From assembly GCF_024684275.1 (NCBI RefSeq), contig NZ_JAIKXF010000023.1, forward strand, positions 16,509 to 80,508: a DNA stretch of 64,000 nt, in the 5' to 3' direction. The translations under genes and the position numbers were made by a program. Origin of the DNA: Ruminococcus sp. Lineage in GTDB: Bacteria > Bacillota_A > Clostridia > Oscillospirales > Ruminococcaceae. Position 1 is the first letter of the stretch. Each line of letters begins with the position of its first letter. The notes under the pieces are model-generated. The model searched no databases. It worked only from the letters and a program-made list of their open reading frames with translations, and was not told the DNA's origin. This document shows, one piece after another, positions 9,016 to 18,898 of this stretch.

Positions 9016-10334
9016 TAATAAACGTCATCGGCGCAGGACTGGCAGGCTGTGAAGCCGCATGGGCTGCTGCCGAAGCAGGAATAAACGTAAGGCTTTATGA
9101 GATGAAGCCCGAGAAGTTTTCTCCTGCTCATAAATACGGCGGATTTGCAGAGCTTGTCTGCTCAAATTCGCTGAAAGCCGCAAGGCTTGAATCAGCTGCG
9201 GGACTTCTGAAATACGAAATGGAGCTTTTAGGCTCACTGACAGTCCCCTGTGCAAAGGCAAATTCAGTGGAAGCAGGCGGCGCTCTTGCAGTTGACCGCG
9301 AGAAGTTCTCAGATGCTGTTACGGAAAAGATAAAAAGCCACCCTCTTATCGAGGTCATAGGCGGTGAGGTCAGGGAGCTGCCCGAGGGAGTTGTCATAAT
9401 CGCAACAGGTCCTCTTACACAGGGAGCTATGGCTGATATTATAAAAGAGCTCTGCGGCGAGGGATTAAGCTTCTACGACGCAGCTGCGCCTATTGTTACT
9501 GCTGAGAGCATAGACATGGAAAGAGCATTTTATGCTTCACGTTACGACAGAGGCGACGCCGATTATGTCAATTGTCCCATGAATAAAGATGAGTACCTTG
9601 CATTTTATGAGGCGCTTATCGGTGCTGAAAAGGTTCAGCTCAAGGACTTTGAGACTCACCCATTCAGTGTATATGAGGGCTGTATGCCTATTGAGGAGCT
9701 TGCCTCGCGCGGTGTGGATACCATGCGCTTCGGACCTATGAAGCCGGTGGGTATCGACGATCCGCGCACAGGCAGAAGACCTTATGCTGTAGTTCAGCTC
9801 CGCAGAGAGAACCGTGAGGGTACACTGTTCAATCTTGTGGGATTCCAGACCAATCTGAAATTCGGCGAACAGAAGCGGGTATTCTCTATGATACCCGGAC
9901 TTGAAAACGCTGAATTCATGCGCTATGGCGTAATGCACAGGAATACCTTTATCAACAGCCCCGAGCTTCTCAACAGTGATTTTTCTATGAGAAGCCGTCC
10001 CGAGATATACTTCGCAGGACAGATAACAGGCGTTGAGGGCTATATGGAATCGGCGGCAAGCGGACTTATAGCAGGTATCGCCGCTGCAAGAAGGCTGAAA
10101 GGACTTGAACCCCTGAAGCTCCCGAGGGATACGATGACAGGTGCGCTGTCAGGCTATATAAGTGATCCGTTCAACAGCGGCAGCTTTCAGCCAATGGGCG
10201 CGAATATGGGTATCCTTCCCGATATAGGCGTAAGGATAAAGGACAAAAAGGAACGCTACGGCGCATATGCCGAGCGTGCAGTAAACTCGCTGAGAGGAGA
10301 GCTTGAAAGAATTGGCTGTAAGAGTTATAGTTGA
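9012..10334 (+). CDS. trmFO: Methylenetetrahydrofolate-tRNA-(uracil-5-)-methyltransferase TrmFO
   Basis: A flavoprotein that forms m5U54 in the tRNA T-loop using methylene-THF as carbon donor and FADH2 as reductant. The FAD dinucleotide fold is at the N-terminus (VIGAGLAGCEAAWAAAEAGI), then YEMKP, the block YVNCPMNKDEY with the active-site Cys, and C-terminal FAGQITGVEGYMESAASGL. It has 440 residues, normal length. It overlaps topA by 4 bases and plsX by 32 bases, in a tight operon. Confidence 0.96.
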   Translation: MIINVIGAGLAGCEAAWAAAEAGINVRLYEMKPEKFSPAHKYGGFAELVCSNSLKAARLESAAGLLKYEMELLGSLTVPCAKANSVEAGGALAVDREKFSDAVTEKIKSHPLIEVIGGEVRELPEGVVIIATGPLTQGAMADIIKELCGEGLSFYDAAAPIVTAESIDMERAFYASRYDRGDADYVNCPMNKDEYLAFYEALIGAEKVQLKDFETHPFSVYEGCMPIEELASRGVDTMRFGPMKPVGIDDPRTGRRPYAVVQLRRENREGTLFNLVGFQTNLKFGEQKRVFSMIPGLENAEFMRYGVMHRNTFINSPELLNSDFSMRSRPEIYFAGQITGVEGYMESAASGLIAGIAAARRLKGLEPLKLPRDTMTGALSGYISDPFNSGSFQPMGANMGILPDIGVRIKDKKERYGAYAERAVNSLRGELERIGCKSYS

Positions 10335-11319
10335 TGCCTTCGGAGGAGATAATGCTCCTCTGGAGGTTATCCGAGGATGTGAAAGAGCAGTCAGAGAGCT
10401 CGGCGTGAGCATTGTGCTCACAGGCAGAGAGCCCGAGATAAGGGATTGTGCCAAGAAAAACGGTATCAGTCTTGACGGAATTGAGATAGTTCATACCGAT
10501 GATATTTTTGATATACATGAGGAACCGAAGGAGATAATCAAGTCAGGGAAGAATACTTCTATGGCTGTAGGTCTAAGTCTGCTTGCTGAGGGCAAGGGCG
10601 ACGCCTTTGTTTCGGCAGGCAGCACAGGTGCTCTCGTTATGGGAGCCTCCTTCATCGTCAAGCGTATCAAAGGTATCAAGCGTATAGCGCCGTCACCTGT
10701 TATGCCTGCCGACAAGGGCAGCTTTGTTCTTGTGGACGCAGGCGCAAATACCGAATGCCGTGCAGATATGCTGCTTCAATTTGCAATTATGGGAAGCGCC
10801 TACATGGAAAAGGTCATGGGAGTAAAGTCTCCCAAGGTAGCACTGCTGAATATCGGCGCAGAGGAGACCAAGGGCAGAGACTTAGAGATAGAAGCTTATA
10901 AGCTCCTTAAAGCTTCTGAGCTCAATTTTGTAGGCAATATCGAAGCAAGAGATATGCCGAAGGGCGAGGTGCAGGTAGTCGTTACTGACGGCTTCACAGG
11001 CAATATCGCACTAAAGCTCTATGAGGGCATGGGCAGCTTTTTCTCAAAGAAGCTGAAATGGTTCTTTTCTGGAGCAGGCAGAATAGGCGCTCTTTTTGCA
11101 ATGAGCAAGATAAACACATTCCGGAAGCAAATGGATTACAAGGAAGTGGGCGGTTCGGCGCTTTTGGGTGTAAGAAAGCCCGTTATAAAGGCACACGGCA
11201 GCTCTGACGGTACGGCGTTCTTCAATGCTGTAAGACAGGCTAAACGCTGCGTGGACGGCAATGTCACAGGTGTAATAGAGAGCTATGTTGCACGTATGTC
11301 AGCCGCAGACAAGGAGTGA
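10303..11319 (+). CDS. plsX: Phosphate acyltransferase PlsX
   Basis: PlsX converts acyl-ACP to acyl-phosphate for phosphatidic acid synthesis at the membrane. The family start VIVDAFGGDNAPLEVIRG is evident, with later blocks FVSAGSTGALVMGAS, LVDAGANTECRADML and VVTDGFTGNIALK. The start is non-ATG: TTG 10303 follows AGGAG closely, and a second TTG at 10312 (MAVRVIVDAFGG) is an alternative. Either way the gene begins inside trmFO. The acpP gene often found between plsX and rnc is absent here. Confidence 0.95.
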   Translation: MKELAVRVIVDAFGGDNAPLEVIRGCERAVRELGVSIVLTGREPEIRDCAKKNGISLDGIEIVHTDDIFDIHEEPKEIIKSGKNTSMAVGLSLLAEGKGDAFVSAGSTGALVMGASFIVKRIKGIKRIAPSPVMPADKGSFVLVDAGANTECRADMLLQFAIMGSAYMEKVMGVKSPKVALLNIGAEETKGRDLEIEAYKLLKASELNFVGNIEARDMPKGEVQVVVTDGFTGNIALKLYEGMGSFFSKKLKWFFSGAGRIGALFAMSKINTFRKQMDYKEVGGSALLGVRKPVIKAHGSSDGTAFFNAVRQAKRCVDGNVTGVIESYVARMSAADKE

Positions 11320-11325
11320 TTATTA

Positions 11326-12015
11326 ATGAAAGACCTTTCAGGTTTTGAAGAAGTATTAGGATATAAATTCAAAGATATTGAGCTGCTCAAGCAGGCCCTG
11401 TCTCATTCGTCATATGCAAATGAAAGAAAGCGTCCAAACGGCAGCAATGAGCGCCTTGAATTTCTCGGTGACAGTGTGCTGTCAATTGTAGTATCAGACT
11501 TTTTATACAAAAACCTCAATGTTGCAGAGGGCGAGCTCACAAAAATGAGAGCTTCACTTGTCTGCGAGAAATCCCTGCATATCTTCGCACAGCAGATAGG
11601 CTTGGGTGATTATCTTCTTCTTGGCAAGGGAGAGGAGAACACTGGCGGACGTCAGCGTCCCTCAATACTTGCAGACGCTTTTGAAGCGGTCATCGCAGCT
11701 ATATACCTTGACGGCGGCATGGAGCCAGCCTCAAAGCACATACTCCGCTTTATGCCGAAGGATATACAGCACGCAAAGAAGCCTGTTTTCAACGACTTCA
11801 AGACTGTATTGCAGGAGATAGTCCAGCAGAATCCCGAAGAAAAGGTCGAGTACGTCCTGATCGGCGAGGAAGGTCCTGATCACAATAAGAGCTTTGTGGT
11901 CGAGGTATGTCTCAATGATCAGGTAATAGGCAAAGGCAAGGGAAAGAGCAAAAAGGAAGCCGAGCAGCTTGCCGCAAAGGAAGCGCTTGAGCTTATGGGC
12001 TATGAAGCACAGTAA
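11326..12015 (+). CDS. rnc: Ribonuclease III
   Basis: Endoribonuclease that cleaves double-stranded RNA, including rRNA precursors. The catalytic signature NERLEFLGDSVLS is at residues 41-53 (Glu45 and Asp49 in the metal site), and the second acidic pair is in DAFEAVIAAIYLDGG (about 118-132). A double-stranded RNA-binding domain fills the C-terminus (about 155-225, ending KGKSKKEAEQLAAKEALELM). Length 229 is usual. The start of the next gene lies within its last codons. Confidence 0.96.
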   Translation: MKDLSGFEEVLGYKFKDIELLKQALSHSSYANERKRPNGSNERLEFLGDSVLSIVVSDFLYKNLNVAEGELTKMRASLVCEKSLHIFAQQIGLGDYLLLGKGEENTGGRQRPSILADAFEAVIAAIYLDGGMEPASKHILRFMPKDIQHAKKPVFNDFKTVLQEIVQQNPEEKVEYVLIGEEGPDHNKSFVVEVCLNDQVIGKGKGKSKKEAEQLAAKEALELMGYEAQ

Positions 12016-13000
12016 TATCTCCATATTCATTCCTCATATCGGCTGCCCTCATATGTGCAGCTTCTGTGACCAGCGTACCATAAGCGGCGCACAGCACGCT
12101 CCCACAGGCGATGAGGTCAGGGAGATATGCGAAAGGGCACTCGGCGAGGTAAAAGAACCCGAAAATGCGGAGATAGCTTTTTTCGGCGGAAGCTTTACTG
12201 CTATCCCGCGTGACTATATGACGGAGCTTCTTGAAGCTGCCCGCGATTATATAGGTGAGGGCAAATTCAGGGGCATACGCTGCTCTACACGTCCCGACTG
12301 TATAGACTTTGAGGTCTTGCAGCTCCTCAAAGAGTACGGCGTTACCTCCATTGAGCTTGGTGCCCAGTCACTGGACGATGAGGTGCTCAGGCTGAATGAG
12401 CGCGGACACACTGCACAGGACATTGAGGACGCCTGTGAGCTTATAAGAGCCTTCGGCTTTGAGCTGGGCTTGCAGATGATGATAGGACTTTACGGCAGCA
12501 CTCCCGAAAAGGAGTGGGCGACTATCGAGCGGATAACAGCTCTCTGCCCCGACACAGTGCGTATATATCCCGTGGTAGTGCTGAAAAACACAAGACTTGG
12601 AGAGCTGCTTCTATCCGGTGAATATAAGCCATTCAGCTTTCATAAGGCAGTGGAGATAGCTGCCTCGGCAATGGCTATGTTTGAGGACAGGGGCATAAGA
12701 GTCATCAAATGCGGACTTCACGCAAGTGAATTCGTTGAGCATGATATGGTGGGCGGCTTTTATCACCCTGCATTCCGCGAGCTTTGTGAGGCACTGATAT
12801 ACCGCCATAATATGGAATTTGAGCTGAAAAGCATGGGCAAAATGCCGGAAACTGCTGTTTTTGCAGTAGCTCCGTCCTGTATAAGCAAGGCAACGGGGCA
12901 TAAAAAGTCAAATATGATCTATTTCAAGGAGCTTGGAACAGAGATTAAGATAATCGGCGACGAAAGCGTCCCGAAATACAGATGTATGCTGAGGAGGTGA
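12002..13000 (+). CDS. Radical SAM protein of the Elp3-like group (function unknown)
   Basis: The radical SAM cluster motif CPHMCSFC (CX3CX2C) lies near the N-terminus, followed by FFGGSFTAIP and GLQMMIGLYGSTPEKEW, which are typical of the Elp3/oxygen-independent coproporphyrinogen oxidase-like group seen between rnc and smc in Clostridia. There is no GNAT domain, so it is not a full Elp3 tRNA modifier. ATG 12002 (MKHSNISIFIPHIGCPH) is preferred over an upstream ATG at 11969 that would lie deeper in rnc. It overlaps rnc by 14 bases and ends 4 bases before smc. The substrate cannot be told from sequence. Confidence 0.85.
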   Translation: MKHSNISIFIPHIGCPHMCSFCDQRTISGAQHAPTGDEVREICERALGEVKEPENAEIAFFGGSFTAIPRDYMTELLEAARDYIGEGKFRGIRCSTRPDCIDFEVLQLLKEYGVTSIELGAQSLDDEVLRLNERGHTAQDIEDACELIRAFGFELGLQMMIGLYGSTPEKEWATIERITALCPDTVRIYPVVVLKNTRLGELLLSGEYKPFSFHKAVEIAASAMAMFEDRGIRVIKCGLHASEFVEHDMVGGFYHPAFRELCEALIYRHNMEFELKSMGKMPETAVFAVAPSCISKATGHKKSNMIYFKELGTEIKIIGDESVPKYRCMLRR

Positions 13001-13004
13001 GCGA

Positions 13005-16000
13005 ATGTACCTGAAATCACTGGAAATACAGGGATTTAAATCCTTTCCCGATAAGATAAGCCTGACCTTTGACAAGGGACTTACCGCAGTTGTTGGTCCT
13101 AACGGAAGCGGCAAGAGCAATATCGGCGATTCGGTGCGCTGGGTACTGGGCGAGCAGTCCACAAAAACGCTCCGAGGCAACAAAATGGAGGACGTCATCT
13201 TCTCTGGTACTGTTGCAAGAAAGCCTATGGGATTTGCGGCAGTTACGCTGAATATCGACAATTCCGACAAAACTCTCCCCGATATGGACGATGAGGTGGC
13301 TATCACACGTAAGCTGTACAGAAGCGGCGAGAGCGAATATATGATATGCGGCAAGCCGTGCCGTCTGAAGGACATCAATGAGCTGTTCATGGACACAGGT
13401 CTGGGACGTGACGGATACTCCATAATCGGACAGGGACGTATCGCCGAAATTGTGGGAGCTAAGAGCTCAGAGCGCCGTGACATCTTTGAGGAAGCGGCAG
13501 GTATCTCCAAATTCCGCTACAAGAAGCTGGAAGCGGAGAGAAAGCTCACCGCAGCACAGGAAAATCTGCTCCGTCTGACGGATATACTCTCCGAATTAGA
13601 GAGCAGAGTAGAGCCTCTGCGCATACAGTCACAGAAAGCGGAGAAGTTCATAAAGCTTGCCGAGGAACGCAAGAGACTGGAAATTTCTGTCTGGGTGACT
13701 AAGCTTGACGAGATGAAGCTGAAGCTTGACGAGATAGAGAGCAAAATACTCGTCAGCAAGAATGAATACGAAAATATCGAGAACGATATACAGCGCGAGG
13801 AGCAGAAGATAGCTGACGGCATAAGAAAAATGCAGGAGAGCACCATGCGTGCCGATGAGCTCCGCCGTAAGATGCTGGAGGAGGAGCAGACCTCGTCGGA
13901 GATGAAATCCGGCATCGCTGTTCTCGAAAATGATATAAAGCACTGCAACGAGGCGGTGGAAGCTGCTCAGAAAAACATCGACAGCTCTGAGGAGGCAAAA
14001 AAGGCTTTGGAGCATGAGCGCAAGGCTGCTCTTGACGGACTTGCTGAGCTGGAGGAAAAGAAAAAGGCTCTTGAAGCCGAGATAAAGGCTGCTGAGGAGA
14101 ACTTTGAGAAAGCCGAGAGCGAGAGCTCTAAGCTGGGTGACTCTGTTGATAAGGCTGGCAGCGAGATAAATGCTATGTATATCAAGCAGAGCGAGCTGCG
14201 CTTTACTATTGAGTCATCAAAGGCGGCTATAGAGGAGCAGACCGCCCGTCTTGCCGAGCTCCGCGAGAGCAGCGGCGATATAAGCCGCAGGCTCGGCGAG
14301 TATCAGAGCCAGACTGCCGAAATAAAGGCGGAAGCGGAAAAGAATACCGCAAAGGCAGAGGAGCTCCGCAACAAGCTCAGCGGACTTGAAAGACTTTACA
14401 AGTCACGCCGCGAGGGCTTTGAGCAGGCTAAGAACGATTTTGAGAGGGCTCTATATGAGCTTAAAGACAAGCAGCAGCGCAGAAAGATACTCACTGACCT
14501 TGAAAACAACATGGAGGGCTTTGCCGGAAGCGTAAAGCAGGTGCTGAAAGCCTCAAAGCAGGGACGTATCGGCGGAGTAATGGGTACCGTTGCTCAGAAT
14601 ATAGGCGTTGAGCCAAAGTACGCAGTTGCAGTTGAGACTGCTCTGGGCGGCGCAATGCAGAATATCATCGTTGAAAACGAGGACATCGCAAAGCGCTGTA
14701 TCCGCTTCCTCAAAGAGCAGAAGGGCGGACGTGCAACATTCCTTCCGATTACATCGGTAAAGGGCTATGAGCTCCGCGAGCAGGGACTGGAAAAATGCGA
14801 GGGCTTTGTGGCAAATGCCAACAAGATAGTCACATATGACCAGAAATTCAGCGGTATAATCGCTTCACTGCTGGGACGCATAGTCATTGCAGAGGATATA
14901 GACACCGCTACTCTTATCGCCAAAAAGTACGGCTATAAATTCAAGATAGTAACGCTTGACGGACAGGTCATCAATGCAGGAGGTTCCTTCACAGGAGGCT
15001 CTGCACAGCGCTCAGGCGGTATCATAACCCGAAAGAACGAGATAGATACTCTTGATGCCGAGATAGTCAGGCTTGAAGCTGAGAGGGATTCTCTCCGCGA
15101 AAGAGCTGAGAAGCTCCGTGCAGAATCCGAGAAGCTCCGCTTTGATACAGAGGCTGCAAAGGAAGAGCAGGCACAGTGCGAGGCTGACAGAGTCCGCATA
15201 GGGGCAGAGCTCAACAGCCTTGCTTCATTGGAAGAACAGTTCCGCACACAGTCGGAAAATTCCCATAAGGCTGCTGCCGAGACCGAGCAGCGCATAGCTG
15301 CCGCAAAGCAGAGCATAGCAGATTCCGAAAAGGCTCTTGCCGAGACCGAAGCCGAGATAAAGGCTGCTGAGGAAAAGCTTGCACAGGGACAGGATATACG
15401 CGAAAAGCTGAGATTACAGCGCGCTGAGCTGTCAGATAAGCTGTCAGAACTGAAAATAAAGGGCATGGAGCTTGCAAAGGACGTACAGGCTCAGGAGCTG
15501 GAGCTCTCACACATTGACCGCAGAGAGGAAGAACTGAAATACGGCGCTCATCAGTTTGAGGAGGAGATATTCCGTCAGAAGGAGATGATCTCACAGAAGC
15601 AGGCTGAGATAGAGGAGCTGAAAAAGAAGCTCTCCGACTTCAAGGACAATACTGAGACCTATAATGCTGAGATACAGCGCTGTCATGCAACTCATACCGA
15701 GCAGAACCGTCTCGTCAACGAGATGCAGAACGGCTTGAAAACTATCAATGAAGCTAAGGAAAAGCTGTCCGCGGATATTACCCGTCTTGAAGAACGCAAG
15801 GAGACTGTCTGCCGCGATACCGACAATATCATCAGACAGCTCATGGAGGTCTACGAGCTGACACGCTCTGAGGCTGTTGCAATGGCTGAGAAGATAGATG
15901 ATATGATAGCCGCACAGGCAGAGCTCACCACTATAAAGAACAAGATACGCGCCCTCGGAAGCGTCAATGTTGAGGCTATCGAGGAGTACAAGGAGGTTTC

Positions 16001-16577
16001 CGAGCGTTATCAGTTCATGTCTGCGCAGATAGCAGATGTTCAGAAGTCAAAGACAGAGCTTGAAAAGATAATAACCGACCTTACCGCAGAGATGTGCAGG
16101 ATATTCTCAGAGAGCTTTGAGATAATAAACTCTAACTTCAAGAGTATATTCGTTGAGCTCTTCGGCGGCGGAAAGGCTGAGCTGATACTCACCGATCCCG
16201 AGAACGTTCTGGAATCGGGCATAGAGATAAGCGTAGCCCCTCCCGGAAAGGTCATCAAGAACCTTATCTCACTGTCGGGAGGCGAGCAGTCCTTCGTAGC
16301 TATAGCTATATATTTTGCTATACTCAAGCTGAGACCTGCGCCCTTCTGTATTCTGGACGAGATAGATGCGGCTCTTGATGAGGTAAACGTAAGAAAGTAT
16401 GCACAGTACCTCAAAAAGTTTACCGATTCCACTCAGTTCGTGCTTGTTACCCACAGACGAAGCGCTATGGAGGAAGCAAACGTGCTCTATGGTGTCACCA
16501 TGCAGGAGGACGGTATTTCCAAGCTCCTGAAAATGGAGCAGGTGGACTTTCAGGAGGACGCTGCGGATATACAATAA
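13005..16577 (+). CDS. smc: Chromosome segregation ATPase SMC
   Basis: The 1190-residue SMC condensin subunit compacts and separates replicated chromosomes with ScpA and ScpB. Walker A GPNGSGKSN is near residue 32. Two long Glu/Lys-rich coiled coils (about 165-500 and 665-1015) flank the flexible hinge (about 510-650, starting near FAGSVKQVLKASKQG). The C-terminal head holds signature LSGGEQSFVAIA and Walker B FCILDEIDAALDEVN. GGAGGTGAG precedes the ATG. Its position before ftsY is the standard Firmicutes arrangement. Confidence 0.98.
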   Translation: MYLKSLEIQGFKSFPDKISLTFDKGLTAVVGPNGSGKSNIGDSVRWVLGEQSTKTLRGNKMEDVIFSGTVARKPMGFAAVTLNIDNSDKTLPDMDDEVAITRKLYRSGESEYMICGKPCRLKDINELFMDTGLGRDGYSIIGQGRIAEIVGAKSSERRDIFEEAAGISKFRYKKLEAERKLTAAQENLLRLTDILSELESRVEPLRIQSQKAEKFIKLAEERKRLEISVWVTKLDEMKLKLDEIESKILVSKNEYENIENDIQREEQKIADGIRKMQESTMRADELRRKMLEEEQTSSEMKSGIAVLENDIKHCNEAVEAAQKNIDSSEEAKKALEHERKAALDGLAELEEKKKALEAEIKAAEENFEKAESESSKLGDSVDKAGSEINAMYIKQSELRFTIESSKAAIEEQTARLAELRESSGDISRRLGEYQSQTAEIKAEAEKNTAKAEELRNKLSGLERLYKSRREGFEQAKNDFERALYELKDKQQRRKILTDLENNMEGFAGSVKQVLKASKQGRIGGVMGTVAQNIGVEPKYAVAVETALGGAMQNIIVENEDIAKRCIRFLKEQKGGRATFLPITSVKGYELREQGLEKCEGFVANANKIVTYDQKFSGIIASLLGRIVIAEDIDTATLIAKKYGYKFKIVTLDGQVINAGGSFTGGSAQRSGGIITRKNEIDTLDAEIVRLEAERDSLRERAEKLRAESEKLRFDTEAAKEEQAQCEADRVRIGAELNSLASLEEQFRTQSENSHKAAAETEQRIAAAKQSIADSEKALAETEAEIKAAEEKLAQGQDIREKLRLQRAELSDKLSELKIKGMELAKDVQAQELELSHIDRREEELKYGAHQFEEEIFRQKEMISQKQAEIEELKKKLSDFKDNTETYNAEIQRCHATHTEQNRLVNEMQNGLKTINEAKEKLSADITRLEERKETVCRDTDNIIRQLMEVYELTRSEAVAMAEKIDDMIAAQAELTTIKNKIRALGSVNVEAIEEYKEVSERYQFMSAQIADVQKSKTELEKIITDLTAEMCRIFSESFEIINSNFKSIFVELFGGGKAELILTDPENVLESGIEISVAPPGKVIKNLISLSGGEQSFVAIAIYFAILKLRPAPFCILDEIDAALDEVNVRKYAQYLKKFTDSTQFVLVTHRRSAMEEANVLYGVTMQEDGISKLLKMEQVDFQEDAADIQ

Positions 16578-16640
16578 TTTTTTTGTCACAGTTTCGTTTT
16601 TCATTTCGATAAGTATAATAGACCATGTTTGGAGGATATA

Positions 16641-18020
16641 ATGGGACTTTTTTCTAAAATTGCCAGCGGTCTCAAAAAGACCAAGGATTTTCTTTTCGGC
16701 GGTATCCAGAGGGTACTGAATCAGTTTACCGTCATTGACGAGGACCTCTTCGAGGAGCTCGAAGAGCAGATGATAATGAGCGATATCGGCGTAGAGACCT
16801 CCGAGGAGATATGCGACAGGCTCCGCAAAAAGATAAAGGAGCGCGGTATCACCGATCCAAAGGAGATAATGGGACTTATCCATGAGGTTATTTCCGAAAT
16901 AATGGGCAACGATACAGGTCTTGACCTGTCTGTATCTCCCGCAGTCATCATGGTCATCGGTGTAAACGGTGCAGGCAAGACCACAACTATCGGCAAGCTC
17001 TGTCACCAGTTCAAGCAGGAGGGCAAGAAGGTTCTTGTCGCAGCAGCCGATACCTTCCGTGCAGCTGCTATCGATCAGCTGGAGGTATGGACTCAGCGCG
17101 CAGGTGTTGACATAGTAAAACACGCCGAGGGCTCAGATCCGGGTGCAGTAGTTTACGACGCTCTGGAAGCTGCAAAGGCGAGAGAGTGTGACGTTGTAGT
17201 TATCGACACCGCAGGAAGACTTCACAACAAGAAGAACCTCATGGAGGAGCTGAAAAAGATAAACCGTATCATCGACAGCAAGGCAGGAGACTGCTCACGC
17301 GAGGTGCTTCTCGTTCTTGACGCTACAACAGGACAGAATGCGGTAAATCAGGCTAAGCTTTTCAGTGAGACTGCTCCTATCACAGGTATAGTCCTCACAA
17401 AGCTTGACGGTACAGCTAAGGGCGGTATCGTTATCTCTATAAAGAACGAGCTGGGTATTCCTGTAAAGCTCATAGGCGTAGGTGAGAAGATAGACGACCT
17501 GCAGCCCTTTGACAGCAATATGTTTGTTGATGCTCTCTTTGCAGCTCCCGAGGAGATCGAGGAGCTTGCCGAGGCTGAGGCAGAAGAAGACAGCGAGTCT
17601 GAGGGCTATGACGAGGAAACAGAGTACGGTGAGGACGAGGATACTGTTGAGGTAGACGGCGTAAAGGGCTACTACAACGAGTACGGCGCATTCATTCCTT
17701 ATGAAGATGATGAGGAAGAAGAATACGATGAAGAGTCCGACGATGAGGAAGCCGAGGAGTACGATGCTGAGCCTGAGTCAGATGAAGAAGACGAGGAAGC
17801 TGAGACTGATGAAGATAAAGAGTCTGAGGCTGTTAATGAAGATGAAGACGAAAACGAGGCGGAAGCCGAAATCGACAGTGATGAGACTGAGGACAGCGAG
17901 CTGACAGAGGACGAAGCCGAGGAGGAACCAGAGGAAGAGCCGGAGGCTGCTTCTGAGCCTGAAAAGAAGAAAAAGCGCGGCTTCTTCAGCAGACTTTTCG
18001 GAGGTAAGGACAATGATTAA
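16641..18020 (+). CDS. ftsY: Signal recognition particle receptor FtsY with a C-terminal acidic tail
   Basis: FtsY is the SRP-receptor GTPase for co-translational membrane targeting. The NG domain fills residues 1 to about 305: GVNGAGKTTTIGKL (G1), AADTFRAAAIDQL, VIDTAGRLHNKKNLMEEL (G3), LTKLDGTAKGG (G4) and GVGEKIDDLQPF. GGAGG at 16631-16635 fixes ATG 16641. In most bacteria the acidic A domain is N-terminal. Here about 130 very acidic residues (rich in EEDE) follow the G domain, and the protein ends in the basic amphipathic segment KKKKRGFFSRLFGGKDND, which could bind membrane lipid. A TATAAT at 16614-16619 lies just upstream, but its -35 is poor. Confidence 0.96.
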   Translation: MGLFSKIASGLKKTKDFLFGGIQRVLNQFTVIDEDLFEELEEQMIMSDIGVETSEEICDRLRKKIKERGITDPKEIMGLIHEVISEIMGNDTGLDLSVSPAVIMVIGVNGAGKTTTIGKLCHQFKQEGKKVLVAAADTFRAAAIDQLEVWTQRAGVDIVKHAEGSDPGAVVYDALEAAKARECDVVVIDTAGRLHNKKNLMEELKKINRIIDSKAGDCSREVLLVLDATTGQNAVNQAKLFSETAPITGIVLTKLDGTAKGGIVISIKNELGIPVKLIGVGEKIDDLQPFDSNMFVDALFAAPEEIEELAEAEAEEDSESEGYDEETEYGEDEDTVEVDGVKGYYNEYGAFIPYEDDEEEEYDEESDDEEAEEYDAEPESDEEDEEAETDEDKESEAVNEDEDENEAEAEIDSDETEDSELTEDEAEEEPEEEPEAASEPEKKKKRGFFSRLFGGKDND

Positions 18021-18594
18021 GCAGCTTGTAATGGCTACAAATAACGCAAACAAGCTCCGCGAGGCAAGAGAGATACTTGCACCTCTCGGAATAGAGGTGC
18101 TGTCTCAGCGCGAGGCAGGGGCAAACTGCGATCCCGAGGAAAACGGCAAGACCTTTAAAGATAATGCACTCATCAAGGCAAGGGCTGTATACGAGGCTGT
18201 AAATCTGCCGACTATTGCCGATGACAGCGGTCTCTGTGTTGCTGCACTTGATGGACGTCCGGGAGTTTACTCCGCAAGATACGCTCCCGAGGGACAGCAC
18301 TGTGCGAAGCTCCTTGAGGAGATGAAGGACGTTCCCGAAGAAAATCGCGGAGCTGCATTTGAGTGCGCTATCGCTTACATAGATGAAAGCGGCAGCCATA
18401 CCATAACAGGGGAGTGCAAAGGTGCTATCGGATATGAGCAGCGCGGTACAAACGGCTTCGGCTATGACCCTGTTTTCATGGTAGGGGAAAAAAGCATGGC
18501 GGAGCTCACCGCAGATGAAAAGAACGCAATAAGCCACAGAGGTGCGGCTCTCAGAGGGCTGTACAGTTATCTGAAAGAAAGATTTGGTGAATGA
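18013..18594 (+). CDS. rdgB: RdgB/HAM1-family non-canonical purine NTP pyrophosphatase
   Basis: Hydrolyses dITP, XTP and ITP to monophosphates and so keeps deaminated purines out of DNA. Family motifs are present: MATNNANKLREAREIL, FKDNALIKARAV, ADDSGLCVAALDGRPGVYSA, GTNGFGYDPVF and SHRGAAL. It has 193 residues, usual length. It overlaps ftsY by 8 bases. Confidence 0.95.
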   Translation: MIKQLVMATNNANKLREAREILAPLGIEVLSQREAGANCDPEENGKTFKDNALIKARAVYEAVNLPTIADDSGLCVAALDGRPGVYSARYAPEGQHCAKLLEEMKDVPEENRGAAFECAIAYIDESGSHTITGECKGAIGYEQRGTNGFGYDPVFMVGEKSMAELTADEKNAISHRGAALRGLYSYLKERFGE

Positions 18595-18595
18595 T

Positions 18596-18898
18596 ATGCT
18601 TACAAGCAAACAGAGAGCATACCTGCGCGGTATAGCTTCAACATATGAGACCATATATCAGGTCGGCAAGGGCGGAGTTACCGAGGCAATGTGCAAGGAT
18701 ATAGAGGCAGCTCTTACCAAGAGAGAGCTTATAAAGCTGAGAGTTCTTGACAATTCGGGCTGGACAGCAAGAGAGGCTGCCGACGCTATTGCCGAGCAGA
18801 CAGGTGCTGACGTAGTACAGGTCATTGGAAGCAAATTCGTGCTTTTCAAGCGCAACGAAAAGGAGCCTGTTATCGAGAATATCCCTAAGGCTAAGTAA
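18596..18898 (+). CDS. YhbY-type RNA-binding protein (CRM domain)
   Basis: A 100-residue CRM-domain protein linked to 50S ribosome assembly. Hallmarks: LTSKQRAYLRGIA, the Gly loop QVGKGGVTEA, LIKLRVLDN and the C-terminal QVIGSKFVLFKRN. ATG 18596 is chosen because GGTGA lies 5 bases upstream. Its stop overlaps the next start (TAATG). The neighbourhood of yhbY, nadD, yqeK and rsfS is conserved in Firmicutes. Confidence 0.92.
   Translation: MLTSKQRAYLRGIASTYETIYQVGKGGVTEAMCKDIEAALTKRELIKLRVLDNSGWTAREAADAIAEQTGADVVQVIGSKFVLFKRNEKEPVIENIPKAK

Noticed and set aside
17699..18013. Ser-rich open frames on the minus strand across the ftsY tail, and similar frames opposite the smc coiled coil
   Set aside because: They mirror the GAG/GAC-rich codons of the acidic tail and coiled coils. 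No ribosome binding site or promoter was found.
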